In this document: positions 12,517 through 21,674 of the stretch, piece by piece
Layout: each line of letters starts with the position of its first letter
How positions within the stretch are numbered: position 1 is the stretch's first letter
NCBI RefSeq assembly: GCF_000763375.1
Contig: NZ_JPSY01000004.1
Span: 1-64,000 of the forward strand
Source: Microbacterium profundi
GTDB lineage: Bacteria > Actinomycetota > Actinomycetes > Actinomycetales > Microbacteriaceae
Reading direction: 5' to 3'
Length of the DNA: 64,000 nt
Translations under genes and position numbers: made by a program
Notes under the pieces: model-generated
Databases searched by the model: none
The model's input: only the letters and a program-made list of their open reading frames with translations
Told to the model about the DNA's origin: nothing

Positions 12517-13637
12517 GCGACACGGCCAGAACCAATGGCAGCGGCATCGCGCCGCGGCTCTTGGGGACGGTCCGCATCGTCGGCGCTGGCCTTCTCGGCG
12601 CGAGCATCGGACTCGCCCTGCGCGCCAAGGGCATCGACGTCGTGCTGTCCGACACATCGCCGGCCCAGCTGCGCCTCGCGATCGACTACGGCGCCGGACG
12701 CGCTGCGCAGGGCGATGACGCGCCGGCACTGATCGTGGTGTCCGTGCCGCCCGACGTGACCGCTGACGTCGTCGCGGCCGAGCTGGATCGCTTTCCGGAT
12801 GCCGTCGTCACCGATGTCGCGAGCGTCAAGCTCGAGCCGTTCCGTGCGCTGAAGGAACGCGGCATCGACGTCACCCGGTACATCGGTTCTCACCCGCTCG
12901 CCGGACGAGAGCGCGGCGGAGCGATCTCGGCGCGTGCCGACCTGTTCATCGGGCGGCCCTGGGTCGTCTGCCGTGACGAGCAGACCCGCCCGGCCGACCT
13001 CGCACTGGTGGAAGCACTCGCACTCGATGTGGGTGCGATGCCGCTGGAGATGACACCTGAGGAGCACGACAGCTCTGTCGCGCTCACCTCGCACGTGCCG
13101 CAGGTCGTGGCCAGCCTGCTCGCCGGACGATTCGCGACGGCGGATGAGGGCGCGCTTCGGCTCGCGGGGCAGGGCGTGCGCGACACGACGCGCATCGCGG
13201 CATCCGCCCCCGAACTGTGGGTGCAGATCCTCGGAGCCAACGCGCAGCCGGTCGTGGCGATCCTCGATGCACTCGCCGACGACCTGCGTGAGGTGTCGGA
13301 TGCGCTGCGCGCCCCTGCTGAGCCGGGTGCCAGACGAGTGGTCGCCGAGGCGATCCGCCAGGGCAACGACGGCGTGGAGCGTCTGCCGGGAAAGCACGGG
13401 CAGAACCGCAGATTCGAGCAGCTCGTCGTCATGGTCGACGACACGGCCGGTCAGCTCGGCCGCCTGTTCGGCGAACTCGGCGAGCTCGGAGTGAACGTGG
13501 AAGACCTGCGCCTGGAGCATTCGCCGGGCGCACAGTTCGGACTCGCGGAGATCAGCGTGGCCCCTGCCGCGCTGCGCGGCGCGATCGACGGACTGCAGGA
13601 GCGCGGATGGCGGATTGCAGGAGCGACCAATGAGTGA
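12513..13637 (+). CDS. tyrA: Prephenate dehydrogenase
   Basis: 374 residues from GTG 12513 overlapping the rluB stop. The NAD-binding motif GAGLLGASIGLALRAKG is at about residue 26; SHPLAGRERGGAISARADLF and the helical dimerisation region follow. The last 80 residues (FEQLVVMVDDTAGQLGRLFG onward) look like an ACT-type regulatory domain, typical of actinobacterial TyrA. It oxidatively decarboxylates prephenate to 4-hydroxyphenylpyruvate in tyrosine synthesis. The stop overlaps the cmk start. Confidence 0.92.
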   Translation: MSDTARTNGSGIAPRLLGTVRIVGAGLLGASIGLALRAKGIDVVLSDTSPAQLRLAIDYGAGRAAQGDDAPALIVVSVPPDVTADVVAAELDRFPDAVVTDVASVKLEPFRALKERGIDVTRYIGSHPLAGRERGGAISARADLFIGRPWVVCRDEQTRPADLALVEALALDVGAMPLEMTPEEHDSSVALTSHVPQVVASLLAGRFATADEGALRLAGQGVRDTTRIAASAPELWVQILGANAQPVVAILDALADDLREVSDALRAPAEPGARRVVAEAIRQGNDGVERLPGKHGQNRRFEQLVVMVDDTAGQLGRLFGELGELGVNVEDLRLEHSPGAQFGLAEISVAPAALRGAIDGLQERGWRIAGATNE

Positions 13638-14364
13638 CCCTTCGACCACCGCATCGCTCCCTGAGCCTGTCGAAGGGTTGGCCGGAGCAGCCAAATTCAT
13701 CGCGATCGACGGGCCGGCGGGGTCGGGCAAGTCGAGCGTGTCGAAGGAAGTGGCCCGTTCGCGCGGCTACGGCTACCTCGACACCGGTGCCGCGTATCGC
13801 GCGCTGGCCTGGCACGTCCTCGACCGCGGGGCAGACACGAATGACGCGGACGCGGTGCTCGCCGCGGCATCCGATTTCGATCTTCGTCTGGGTCTCGACC
13901 CCGATGATCGCACCGTCGTGGTCGGTGACAACGACATCACCGTGACGATCCGGGAGCCGCGCGTGTCCGAGGCCGTCAGCGGTGTCGCTCGCGTGCCCGC
14001 CGTGCGCGAGCAGGTCAACATCTTCTTCCGCTCACTGGTCGCGTCGGCTGCGTATCCCGCTGTCGTCGTCGAAGGGCGCGACATCACCACGGTGGTCGCC
14101 CCCGACGCCCCGGTGCGCATCCTCCTCACTGCCGCCCCCGAGGTGCGGGCAGCCAGACGCGCCGGCGAACTCGCCGGTGAGAACGCCGCAGTCGTGGCAG
14201 AGGCGCTGCACAAGCGCGATGCCTCGGACAGCGCCGTCGTCGATTTCCTCAACGCCGCGGAAGGCGTGGAGGTCGTCGATTCGACGCACCTCGATTTCCC
14301 ACAGACCATCGATGCCGTACTCGCGGTGATCGAACGAAAGCAAGGAGCGGAACATGGCCGCTGA
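13630..14364 (+). CDS. cmk: Cytidylate kinase
   Basis: 244 residues from ATG 13630, inside the end of tyrA. P-loop [18 protein letters not shown] is near residue 24; [11 protein letters not shown] and [20 protein letters not shown] are CMP-kinase signatures. It phosphorylates CMP/dCMP. Residues 2-20 come from a palindrome copy (LPEPVEG) preceding the conserved fold. It overlaps der by 11 bp; cmk-der is a conserved pair. Confidence 0.93.
   Translation: MSDPSTTASLPEPVEGLAGAAKFIAIDGPAGSGKSSVSKEVARSRGYGYLDTGAAYRALAWHVLDRGADTNDADAVLAAASDFDLRLGLDPDDRTVVVGDNDITVTIREPRVSEAVSGVARVPAVREQVNIFFRSLVASAAYPAVVVEGRDITTVVAPDAPVRILLTAAPEVRAARRAGELAGENAAVVAEALHKRDASDSAVVDFLNAAEGVEVVDSTHLDFPQTIDAVLAVIERKQGAEHGR
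13659..13677 (+). repeat. Small palindromic repeat in the cmk 5' end
   Basis: A perfect CCCTGAGCCTGTCGAAGGG copy read as PEPVEG at codons 11-16 of cmk. Confidence 0.85.
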
Positions 14365-15877
14365 AGAAGAATACGAGGGCGGTCCCGACCGCCTCGCCGA
14401 GAAGATGGACGAACTCGACGAGCAGCTCGCCGAACAGCGTGCTGAGGCTCTGCGCGCAGGGCTCGCCGACTACGACCTGGATGAGGACGATGCCGCGCTG
14501 CTGGCCGGCATCACCCAGGGCGAGGGCGGGATCGAGTTCCTGCCCGCCCTGCCGGTGATCGCGATCGTCGGGCGTCCGAACGTGGGCAAGTCCGCGCTCG
14601 TGAACCGCATCCTCGGCCGCCGCGAGGCCGTCGTGGAGGACACCCCCGGCGTCACGCGCGACCGCGTGACGTACAAGGGCGAATGGAACGATCGTCGATT
14701 CTCGCTGGTCGACACCGGCGGGTGGGAGCCGGACGCCAAGGGCATCGACCGTTCGGTGGCGGCACAGGCGGAGGTCGCGATCGACCTGTCCGATCTGGTG
14801 CTGTTCGTCGTCGATGCGATGGTCGGTGCGACGTCGACCGACGAGCACGTCGTGAAGCTGCTGCGCAAGAGCGGCAAGACGGTGTTCCTCGTGGCGAACA
14901 AGATCGACGACGCTCGTCAGGAGCCGGAGATCGCCTCCCTGTGGAGCCTCGGTCTCGGCCAGCCGTACCCGACCTCGGCCGTGCACGGCCGCGGTGTGGC
15001 CGACCTGCTGGATGCCGTGCTCGAGAAGCTGCCATCCATCTCATCGGTGGCGAAGTACGAGATCGGCGGTCCCCGCCGGGTCGCGATCCTCGGTCGCCCG
15101 AACGTCGGAAAGTCGTCGCTGCTGAACAAGGCGGCAGGCGAAGAGCGCGTGGTCGTGAACGAGCTGGCCGGAACCACCCGCGACCCGGTCGACACGGTCG
15201 TCGAACTCGGCGGCAAGCTGTGGCGTCTGGTCGACACCGCCGGCATCCGCCGGCGCGTGCACCTGTCGCAGGGTGCGGACTTCTACGCCTCGCTGCGCAC
15301 TTCTGCAGCACTGGAGCGCGCAGAGGTCGCCGTGGTCGTGCTCGATGTCTCGGAGACGATCAGCGAGCAGGACGTGCGCATCATCGACCTCGTGCTCGAG
15401 TCCGGTCGGGCGCTCGTGCTGGCGTTCAACAAGTGGGATCGCCTGAACGACATCGACCTCGAGAACGCCGACCGCCGCCGCTACCTCGAGCGCGAGATCG
15501 AGCAGGACCTCGCCCACGTCTCGTGGGCGCCGCGCGTGAACATCTCCGCGAAGACCGGCCGCCACTTCGACAAGCTGGTTCCCGCTCTCGAGACGGCGCT
15601 GGAGAACTGGGATCGTCGCATCCCGACCGGCAAGTTCAACGCCTTCATCTCCGAGCTCGTCGCAGAGCACCCGCACCCGCTGCGTGGCGGCAAGCAGCCG
15701 CGCATCCTGTTCGGAACGCAGGCGTCGACGCGTCCGCCGACGTTCGTGCTGTTCACGACCGGCTTCCTGGACCCCGGCTACCGCCGATTCATCCAGCGCC
15801 GCCTGCGCGAGCTGTACGAATTCGATGGCACGCCGATCGTCATCAACATGCGCGTGCGGGAGAAGCGGCAGCGGTGA
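14354..15877 (+). CDS. der: Ribosome biogenesis GTPase Der (EngA)
   Basis: 507 residues with two consecutive GTPase domains. The first P-loop [13 protein letters not shown] is near residue 75 with DTPGVTRDR; the second [13 protein letters not shown] is near residue 248 with DTAGIRRR and NKWD. A C-terminal KH-like domain follows ([20 protein letters not shown]). It acts in 50S maturation. An acidic N-terminal extension of about 70 residues is usual in actinobacteria. It ends the scpA-der run. Confidence 0.96.
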   Translation: MAAEEEYEGGPDRLAEKMDELDEQLAEQRAEALRAGLADYDLDEDDAALLAGITQGEGGIEFLPALPVIAIVGRPNVGKSALVNRILGRREAVVEDTPGVTRDRVTYKGEWNDRRFSLVDTGGWEPDAKGIDRSVAAQAEVAIDLSDLVLFVVDAMVGATSTDEHVVKLLRKSGKTVFLVANKIDDARQEPEIASLWSLGLGQPYPTSAVHGRGVADLLDAVLEKLPSISSVAKYEIGGPRRVAILGRPNVGKSSLLNKAAGEERVVVNELAGTTRDPVDTVVELGGKLWRLVDTAGIRRRVHLSQGADFYASLRTSAALERAEVAVVVLDVSETISEQDVRIIDLVLESGRALVLAFNKWDRLNDIDLENADRRRYLEREIEQDLAHVSWAPRVNISAKTGRHFDKLVPALETALENWDRRIPTGKFNAFISELVAEHPHPLRGGKQPRILFGTQASTRPPTFVLFTTGFLDPGYRRFIQRRLRELYEFDGTPIVINMRVREKRQR

Positions 15878-15894
15878 TCTCGATTCGGCAGGGT

Positions 15895-15930
15895 GGACAG
15901 AAAGGTAACCAGTAGGTTACCTTTCTGTCC
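15895..15930. promoter_or_regulatory. Perfect 16-bp inverted repeat abutting the arsR start (candidate operator)
   Basis: GGACAGAAAGGTAACC (15895-15910) and its exact reverse complement (15915-15930) flank a 4-bp AGTA spacer; the second arm ends on the base before the ATG at 15931. There is no T tract after it and no room for a Shine-Dalgarno, so an autoregulatory operator over a leaderless start fits better than a terminator for der, though it could serve both. Confidence 0.7.
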
Positions 15931-16305
15931 ATGGACGTGTTCGGAGCGATCGCTGACCCGATCCGACGGGAGCTGCTCCGGCGGCTCTCGAATGGTCCGG
16001 CGCGCGTCGTCGACCTCGCCGCAGAGCATGACGTCTCCCGTCCGGCGATCAGCAAGCACCTGCGCATCCTCGACGAGGTGGGCCTCGTGCACGCGGAGGT
16101 CCGCGGGCGTGAACGGCACTACGTGATCGACGTCGAGCCGTTGGACGCCGTGCACCAGTTGCTTCACGCTCTCGCAGCTCGCCGACCGCCGATCTCCGCG
16201 CAGCACCTCGACGCCCTCGACACCGAGGCGCATCGTGCTGCCCGGGATCGCAGACGTGGCACGCCCGCACCGAAGTCTCCGGATCTCGAGGAGGAAAGCG
16301 CATGA
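15931..16305 (+). CDS. ArsR/SmtB-family transcriptional regulator
   Basis: A 124-residue winged-helix protein: MDVFGAIADPIRRELLRRLS, then the recognition helix region DVSRPAISKHLRILDEVGLV and the wing ERHYVIDVEPL. This subgroup (ADPxRRxIL, no Cys-rich metal site seen) usually controls an adjacent SRPBCC gene. The ATG abuts a perfect inverted repeat with no Shine-Dalgarno, so leaderless expression and direct autorepression are likely. It is coupled by ATGA to the next gene. Confidence 0.9.
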   Translation: MDVFGAIADPIRRELLRRLSNGPARVVDLAAEHDVSRPAISKHLRILDEVGLVHAEVRGRERHYVIDVEPLDAVHQLLHALAARRPPISAQHLDALDTEAHRAARDRRRGTPAPKSPDLEEESA

Positions 16306-16802
16306 CCATCACAGGACGATTCGATGAGGAGCGACGCACCGTGCGGCTCGTCCGCGAGTTCACGACCTCGATCGACGATGTGTGGGCGAGCATCGTCGAT
16401 TCCGAGCGGCTGAGCCGGTGGTTCGGCACCTGGAGCGGAGACCCGGCGTCGGGATCGATCTCCGTGACGATGAACGCCGAACCGGAGACGATGCCGGCCG
16501 CGCCATGGACGATCCGTCGCTGCGAGCCACCGCACGTCCTCTCCGTCAGCATCACCGATGACGACGGCAGTTGGCACCTGACGGCCGAGCTCACCGCGCG
16601 TGACGGTCGAACGGTCCTGGCGCTGACCCAGCACGAGGTCGCCGCCGAGATGCTTCCCGACACCGGCCCCGGCTGGGAGTGGTATCTGGACAGCCTCGTC
16701 GCTGTCGTCGACGGGGGAAGAGTGCCGTCGCTCGCCGAGTTCGAGGCGCTATACGCGCCGATGAGCGGCGAGTACGCCGCACTGGCGCTCTCCGCGGACT
16801 GA
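16302..16802 (+). CDS. SRPBCC (AHSA1/START-like) domain protein
   Basis: 166 residues with the AHSA1-type pattern VRLVREFTTSIDDVWASIVD, RLSRWFGTW and the closing GWEWYLDSLVAVVDGG. The fold makes a hydrophobic ligand pocket; the ligand is unknown. The ATGA overlap with the ArsR gene indicates a bicistronic operon in which the regulator controls this protein, a common actinobacterial pairing. Confidence 0.88.
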   Translation: MTITGRFDEERRTVRLVREFTTSIDDVWASIVDSERLSRWFGTWSGDPASGSISVTMNAEPETMPAAPWTIRRCEPPHVLSVSITDDDGSWHLTAELTARDGRTVLALTQHEVAAEMLPDTGPGWEWYLDSLVAVVDGGRVPSLAEFEALYAPMSGEYAALALSAD

Positions 16803-16902
16803 CGGTTGCCTCCCGGCCTGGTCGGTGGTCCAATGGACGTGGATGCCGCAAACCTGACGGCATCCACACTGCTGCCCACAAGGCCTGCCGAAAGAGGATG
16901 CA

Positions 16903-17973
16903 ATGTCGCACACCCTGCCCCTTCCCGAGTTCTCCCACGAACGGGTGGAGGTGATCACGGGGCGGCGAAGCGGACTGTTCATCGCGGTCGCCCTGCACTC
17001 CTCCGTTCTCGGTTCCGCCCTCGGCGGCGCCCGGCTGTGGACCTACCCGCACTGGAGCGACGCGCTGGGTGACGCGCTGCGCCTGTCGGCGGCGATGACG
17101 TTGAAGAACGCCACCGCGGGGCTCGACGCCGGCGGAGGGAAATCCGTCATCGGCCTGGAAGAGGGCACGGTGCTCGACGCCGACCGTCGCCGCGCCGCGT
17201 TCCTGGACCTCGGCGACGCCGTGGAGTCGTTCGACGGGCTCTACCGCACGGCGGAGGACGTCGGGTCGACCATGAACGACATGGCAGTCGTGGGTGAACG
17301 CACCGCACACGTCGTCGGGCTTCCCGACGCGTCCGGAGGGTCAGGTGAGCCTGCGGGCCCGACGAGCCTCGGGGTCTACGAGTCGTTGCGCGCGGTGCTC
17401 GAGCGCACCACCGGCAGCCCCGACGTCGCCGGGCGCCGGGTGACCATCTCCGGTCTCGGGCAGGTCGGTGGCCGGCTCGCCGTACGACTCGCTGCAGAGG
17501 GCGCCCAGCTCACCGTCACGGACGTGAACCCGGAGCGCCGATACCTCGCCACCGAGCTCGGCGCGGTCTGGGCGGCGCCCGGTACCGAGCACCTGCTGCC
17601 GTCGGACGTCTTCGTCCCCGCGGGCATCGGTGGGCTCCTCACGGACGAGGTCATCGACGCGCTGGACACGCGGGCCGTGTGCGGTCCGGCGAACAACCCG
17701 CTGGCCGATCGGGAGGGCGCAGAGCGTCTGTCGCGCCGCGGCATCCTGTACGCACCGGACTTCGTCGTCAACGCCGGTGGCGTCATCTATCTTGACCACG
17801 AGGCCAAGCAGCTGGGGTCCCGCCAGGAGATCATGGGGCGCGTCGCTCAGATCGGCGACACCGTCCGACGCATCCTCGACGATGCCGAGGAGCGCGGGAT
17901 CACGCCGCTCGCGGCCGCCGAAGAACTCGCCGCCGAACGCCTCAGCGCCGGAGCGCCGGCACTCGCGGGCTAG
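16903..17973 (+). CDS. Leu/Val (Glu/Leu/Phe/Val) amino acid dehydrogenase
   Basis: 356 residues. The substrate-domain motif with the catalytic lysines is SAAMTLKNATAGLDAGGGKS near residue 66; the Rossmann motif GLGQVGGRLAV is near residue 187; NPLADREGAERLSRRGILYA is typical of leucine/valine dehydrogenases. It catalyses NAD-dependent oxidative deamination of branched-chain amino acids. It follows a 100-bp gap, so it has its own promoter, and its end overlaps the 3' end of the convergent nucleosidase gene. Substrate preference (Val versus Leu) cannot be decided here. Confidence 0.88.
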   Translation: MSHTLPLPEFSHERVEVITGRRSGLFIAVALHSSVLGSALGGARLWTYPHWSDALGDALRLSAAMTLKNATAGLDAGGGKSVIGLEEGTVLDADRRRAAFLDLGDAVESFDGLYRTAEDVGSTMNDMAVVGERTAHVVGLPDASGGSGEPAGPTSLGVYESLRAVLERTTGSPDVAGRRVTISGLGQVGGRLAVRLAAEGAQLTVTDVNPERRYLATELGAVWAAPGTEHLLPSDVFVPAGIGGLLTDEVIDALDTRAVCGPANNPLADREGAERLSRRGILYAPDFVVNAGGVIYLDHEAKQLGSRQEIMGRVAQIGDTVRRILDDAEERGITPLAAAEELAAERLSAGAPALAG

Positions 17974-18527
17974 ACGCCGTAGACGGCGCGGACACGATCG
18001 CGCAGCTGGTGGCTGCACGCGGTGACGGCTTCCTCCCATGTCGTGTTCGCGCCGTCCTGCGCGTTGTCCGATACTGCCTTCCAGATGCGGATCGGCACGT
18101 CGAACTGCGCGGCCACCCACGCGTAGGCGTAGGACTCCATGTCGACGAGGCGCCCGCCGAGTGAATGGATCAGCTGGACGGCGTCGGCGTCGTCGATGAA
18201 GCTGTCACCGGTGGCGATGGAGATGTCGCCGTCGCCGAGTGCGATCCGCTGCGGCATCGACACGTGCTCGCCCCGGACGCCGTCCTCGTTGATGACATCG
18301 TGCTGGAACGCCCAGTGCACCTCGTGCACGCCCGATCCGACGGTTTCGTCGAGGGCCCCTGCCGTCCCGACGACGAGAATCTCGTCGTAGACGTCTGCGT
18401 CGAGCGCGCGTGTCAACGCGTATGTCGCCTTGAGCTTCCCCGGTCCCGTGACGAGGCGGCGGAAGCCGGAGAGCTCCTCGGGGAAGGCGATGAGTTCGGA
18501 TTCGAGGGCGGCGACGAGAAGCTTCAC
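17970..18527 (-). CDS. Nucleosidase of the MTA/SAH nucleosidase superfamily
   Basis: 185 residues from GTG 18527 (KLLVAALESELIAFPEEL). Features of the PNP/UDP phosphorylase fold are VGTAGALDETVGSGVHEVHW and the purine/ribose-binding GGRLVDMESYAYAWVAAQF. It is shorter than typical 230-residue MTA/SAH nucleosidases but matches a compact actinobacterial subgroup. A longer frame to 18752 has an Arg-rich non-conserved N-terminus and is rejected. It converges on the amino acid dehydrogenase with a 4-bp overlap. Confidence 0.82.
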   Translation of the reverse strand: MKLLVAALESELIAFPEELSGFRRLVTGPGKLKATYALTRALDADVYDEILVVGTAGALDETVGSGVHEVHWAFQHDVINEDGVRGEHVSMPQRIALGDGDISIATGDSFIDDADAVQLIHSLGGRLVDMESYAYAWVAAQFDVPIRIWKAVSDNAQDGANTTWEEAVTACSHQLRDRVRAVYGV

Positions 18528-18607
18528 CCGTTCATTCTTCCAGAGCCGTATGACGATCCGGGTCGCGCGGTGGGACCCGTGCGCGGATGCTGTGAAATGC
18601 TGGAGAT

Positions 18608-19105
18608 GTGACCATCCTGCCCCCGGAACCCGGCGAACCTCGACGCCCGTCAGGTCCGCGCGACCCCGGTGACGCATGGGTCGTGGCCGACACGGGGGAA
18701 CGGTACTGGGGCCGGTTCGGCGCGGCTGGGCTTCTCGCCGTGGATGCCTCACGTGGCGTGCTCCTGCAGCACCGGGTGAGCTGGAGTCACTTCGGCGGCA
18801 CCTGGGGCCTGCCCGGTGGCGCGCTCCACGAGGGTGAGAGCCCGGTCGACGGCGCTCTTCGGGAAGCCGCTGAAGAAGCAGGCATCCCGGCCGGCGCGGT
18901 CGAGGTGCGCTTCACGAGCGTGCTGGATCTGAAGATCTGGTCCTATACGACAGTGGTGGCCGACGTGGTCGTGCCGTTCGAGCCGGTGATCAGCGACCCC
19001 GAGAGCGTGGCGCTGGAATGGGTCCCGTTCGATGAGGTCGAGGCTCGTCCGCTGCATCCTGGCTTCGCGGATGCGTGGCCGGCGCTGCGTGCACGGATCG
19101 GCTGA
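18608..19105 (+). CDS. Nudix hydrolase
   Basis: 165 residues with a complete Nudix box running from GALHEGESPVDGALRE to AAEEAGI (about residues 76-98), preceded by WSHFGGTWGLPGG. The form is MutT-like; substrates range from oxidised nucleotides to nucleotide sugars and are not readable here. It is divergent from the nucleosidase gene across an 80-bp gap and convergent with the S4 gene. Confidence 0.88.
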   Translation: MTILPPEPGEPRRPSGPRDPGDAWVVADTGERYWGRFGAAGLLAVDASRGVLLQHRVSWSHFGGTWGLPGGALHEGESPVDGALREAAEEAGIPAGAVEVRFTSVLDLKIWSYTTVVADVVVPFEPVISDPESVALEWVPFDEVEARPLHPGFADAWPALRARIG

Positions 19106-19107
19106 GG

Positions 19108-19482
19108 TCAGTCGCGACCGCGCAGCCGGTCGATGTCACGACGTTCGCGCTTGGTCGGGCGTCCTGCGCCACGATCTCGCACGGCGAGAGCGGCCATCGG
19201 TTCTCTCGGCGGCGTGCGTTCCTCGTATGCGGTGGCGGCGATCGGCGCACCCACACGCTTGGTGAGCGTCTGCCGCACGACGAGGATCCGATCGAAGCCA
19301 CTGATGCGGACCCGCACTTCGTCCTCCGGCCGGACGGTCTGCGCAGCCTTCGCCTTGTCGCCGTTCACGCGCACATGCCCCGCGCGGCATGCCGTCGTCG
19401 CGGCCGAGCGGGTCTTATAGACGCGGATCGCCCAGAGCCAGCTGTCCACGCGCACGGGGGCGAGCATCGTCTTCTCGTTCAT
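19108..19482 (-). CDS. S4-domain RNA-binding protein (Hsp15-like)
   Basis: About 124 residues from ATG 19482. The S4 domain is VRVDSWLWAIRVYKTRSAAT...CRAGHVRVNG, followed by a basic C-terminus (RPTKRERRDIDRLRG). It resembles HslR/Hsp15, which binds stalled 50S subunits with attached nascent chains. A frame extended upstream to 19575 lies inside the neighbouring gene and lacks homology. It overlaps the upstream YhhN gene by 4 bp (ATGA), so the two are co-transcribed. Confidence 0.88.
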   Translation of the reverse strand: MNEKTMLAPVRVDSWLWAIRVYKTRSAATTACRAGHVRVNGDKAKAAQTVRPEDEVRVRISGFDRILVVRQTLTKRVGAPIAATAYEERTPPREPMAALAVRDRGAGRPTKRERRDIDRLRGRD

Positions 19483-20150
19483 CCGCGCGCTCGCCTTCGC
19501 AGCACGAGGAGGGCGCCGCCGACGAGGAGTCCCTGGCCGAGCGTGTAGGTGAGCATGACGAGCGGACTGGTCCAACCCGGCGCCGCGTCGGGAAGGAAGA
19601 GCCGGAACGCCAGGATGGTGTCACTGACGAGGAAGAACACCCCGCCGGTGGCGACGACGGGTCCGCAGCGCGCGGCGAGAGCCGCTGTTGCTCCGAGGAT
19701 GAGACCGTACGCTCCGACCGCGGGAAGCAGGCCACCGGTGTGCGGACCGAGTACGGCGATCATGGCGATCCACCAGACGGCGAAGACCGCGGTCCATCGG
19801 GGCAGCCGACCGGAGCCGAGCACCCGGGTGAACAGGACGATGTACGCCACGTGCGCCAGCCCGAAGAAGAGCAGCATCAGCGGCAGCTCGGGTCCGGCAG
19901 GGAAGAAGGCTCCGGCGCCGTCCCCGAGCCACGAGAACACGAGAGCGATGAGGAGGAGAGCGATCGCCAGGACCGGGCGCGCACGGAGCGAGACGAGGAC
20001 CGGGAGCGCGAGCAGCGGCATCAGCCAGAGCTTGGTCGGCCCCGCGGCGTCGCTCTCGACGGCTCGGGCGATGACGTGGATGATCGACATCACGATGTAC
20101 GGGAGGAACGCCCAGGGGAGGAGCGTCCGACGCGGGGATCGGCGCGGCAT
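19479..20150 (-). CDS. YhhN/TMEM86-family membrane protein (lysoplasmalogenase-like)
   Basis: 223 residues with about eight hydrophobic segments, beginning LLPWAFLPYIVMSIIHVIAR. The order FSWLGDGAGAFF, LPLMLLFFGLAHVAYIVLF and GGVFFLVSDTILAFRLF matches the YhhN family, whose animal members hydrolyse lysoplasmalogens. Asp residues in WLGDG and VSDT are the conserved polar sites. It lies in the membrane and heads a two-gene unit with the S4 protein. Confidence 0.8.
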   Translation of the reverse strand: MPRRSPRRTLLPWAFLPYIVMSIIHVIARAVESDAAGPTKLWLMPLLALPVLVSLRARPVLAIALLLIALVFSWLGDGAGAFFPAGPELPLMLLFFGLAHVAYIVLFTRVLGSGRLPRWTAVFAVWWIAMIAVLGPHTGGLLPAVGAYGLILGATAALAARCGPVVATGGVFFLVSDTILAFRLFLPDAAPGWTSPLVMLTYTLGQGLLVGGALLVLRRRARG

Positions 20151-20520
20151 CCCCCCATGCTAGGGCGGAGCCGCACGACCGCCGGAAACCCGACACGCCG
20201 GGGGTCGTCGGCAATTTCACCCGCCCGCATCACCCGCCCGTTCATCCTGCGGTCGGCGACGACAGGCGGACACATGTCGTCGTCCCGCTTCTTCCATGCC
20301 ATTGCTTGCGACGCGGGGTGCCGCTCGAGCCGCTGACCTTTCACCCGGGCATCAGGGCGACGAGTCTCCGAGCCCGGCCGAACCTTCGCCAGCCGCTACT
20401 GCGGGGGATCATATGCCACAGATGTTTTGACCGGCATCCGGAGGCGCGTCATCATGAACCTGACTGTCGCCCGCAACGCGCGCTCCACGCGACAGATCCC
20501 TTACGAAAGGATGTGCGCAG
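20151..20520. other. Intergenic region before the linear amide hydrolase gene
   Basis: 370 bp between divergent genes. I see no convincing gene. Its right end holds the Shine-Dalgarno GAAAGGATGTG just before ATG 20521. Promoters for both flanking genes are presumably here but no hexamer pair is clear. Confidence 0.5.
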
Positions 20521-21543
20521 ATGTGCACCAGAGTTGTCTGGCCTGACGCCAACGGGTCGGTCCTTGTCGGCCGCAACATGGACTTCCACATGGATCTCCT
20601 GTCCAACCTCTGGAAGTACCCTCGCGGAATCGAGCGCACCGACGGCGTCGACGGCAAGCTCACCTGGAAGTCGAAGTACGGCAGCATCGTCGCGACCGCC
20701 TTCGACCTGATCGCCACCGACGGCATGAACGAGAAGGGCTTCGCCGGGCACATCCTGTGGCTCGCCGAGTCCGACTACGGCAAGCCTTCGGACGACGCCA
20801 CCACTCTGAGCCAGGCCGTCTGGCTGCAGTATTACCTGGACAACTTCGCCACCGTGGCTGAGGCCGTCGAGTGGACGAACTCCACCCAGGTCGCCATCCG
20901 CCAGCTCTTCGACCCCACCGGGCACCTCGTCCCGACCCTGCACCTCGCGCTCGACGACGCCACCGGCGACTCGGCGATCATCGAGTACGTCGGCGGCGAG
21001 CTGAAGGTCTACCACGACCGCTCGTACAAGGTCATGACGAACTCTCCGACCTTCGACAAGCAGCTCGAGCTCGTCAAGGAGATCGACGGTCTCGGCGGCG
21101 ACAAGCCGCTCCCCGGTTCGACGCTCGCCAGCGACCGTTTCGCGCGCGCCTCGTACTACGTCGAGCACCAGGTGCAGCCCAAGACCCAGCTCGAGGGCAT
21201 TGCGGCGATGTTCAGCATCATCCGCAACGCCGCTCAGCCGTTCCGCACGCCGGAGCCGGGTAAGCCCGACGCATCGCAGACGATCTGGCAGGTCGTCCTC
21301 GACCTCACCAACCGTCGTTACGTCTTCGAGTCCACGACCCGTCCGAGCATCGTGTGGGTCGACCTCGACGACATGAGCTTCGAAGAGGGCTCGAAGGTGC
21401 TGCGCCTCGACCTCGTCAGCCGCCTGGCCCTCGAGGGTGGTCTTGCCGGCAACGTCAGCCACCACTTCTCCGACGTCGGGGAGCTTGCGACGGGTGCGCT
21501 GGACACCGGCCTGAAGGCGCTGGAGTTCATCGCCAACAAGTAG
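20521..21543 (+). CDS. Linear amide C-N hydrolase (choloylglycine/penicillin V acylase family)
   Basis: 340 residues starting Met-Cys; removal of Met exposes the Ntn nucleophile Cys2 (MCTRVVWPDANGSVLVGRNM). Also typical are MDFHMDL, GMNEKGFAGHILWL and NPTFD-like TNSPTFDKQLEL. No signal peptide is seen, so cytosolic. The family hydrolyses linear amides such as bile-salt conjugates, penicillin V or acyl-homoserine lactones. The frame ends at TAG 21541 but stays open and coding-like for 18 more codons (EDFAAITAAVQNMVGKKK) to TAA 21600, suggesting a recent nonsense change or readthrough. Confidence 0.9.
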   Translation: MCTRVVWPDANGSVLVGRNMDFHMDLLSNLWKYPRGIERTDGVDGKLTWKSKYGSIVATAFDLIATDGMNEKGFAGHILWLAESDYGKPSDDATTLSQAVWLQYYLDNFATVAEAVEWTNSTQVAIRQLFDPTGHLVPTLHLALDDATGDSAIIEYVGGELKVYHDRSYKVMTNSPTFDKQLELVKEIDGLGGDKPLPGSTLASDRFARASYYVEHQVQPKTQLEGIAAMFSIIRNAAQPFRTPEPGKPDASQTIWQVVLDLTNRRYVFESTTRPSIVWVDLDDMSFEEGSKVLRLDLVSRLALEGGLAGNVSHHFSDVGELATGALDTGLKALEFIANK

Positions 21544-21612
21544 GAGGACTTCGCCGCGATCACGGCCGCCGTGCAGAACATGGTCGGCAAGAAGAAGTAA
21601 CCGGTCGAATTC

Positions 21613-21653
21613 GAGTCCCGTGCCCTGTTCCGAGTGAACGGGACACGGGACTC
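21613..21653 (+). terminator. Long hairpin after the linear amide hydrolase gene
   Basis: Arms 21613-21630 and 21636-21653 pair over 18 bp with one mismatch (perfect outer GAGTCCCGTG/CACGGGACTC). No T tract follows, as is frequent for high-GC terminators. It lies after the TAA at 21600, the end of the readthrough extension. Confidence 0.6.
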
Positions 21654-21674
21654 GGTCGTCGTGGGGGAGGGGCG

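Noticed and set aside
21541..21543. TAG decoded as pyrrolysine
   Set aside because: No pyl genes are in the window and these hydrolases do not use it; a nonsense change or ordinary readthrough is simpler.
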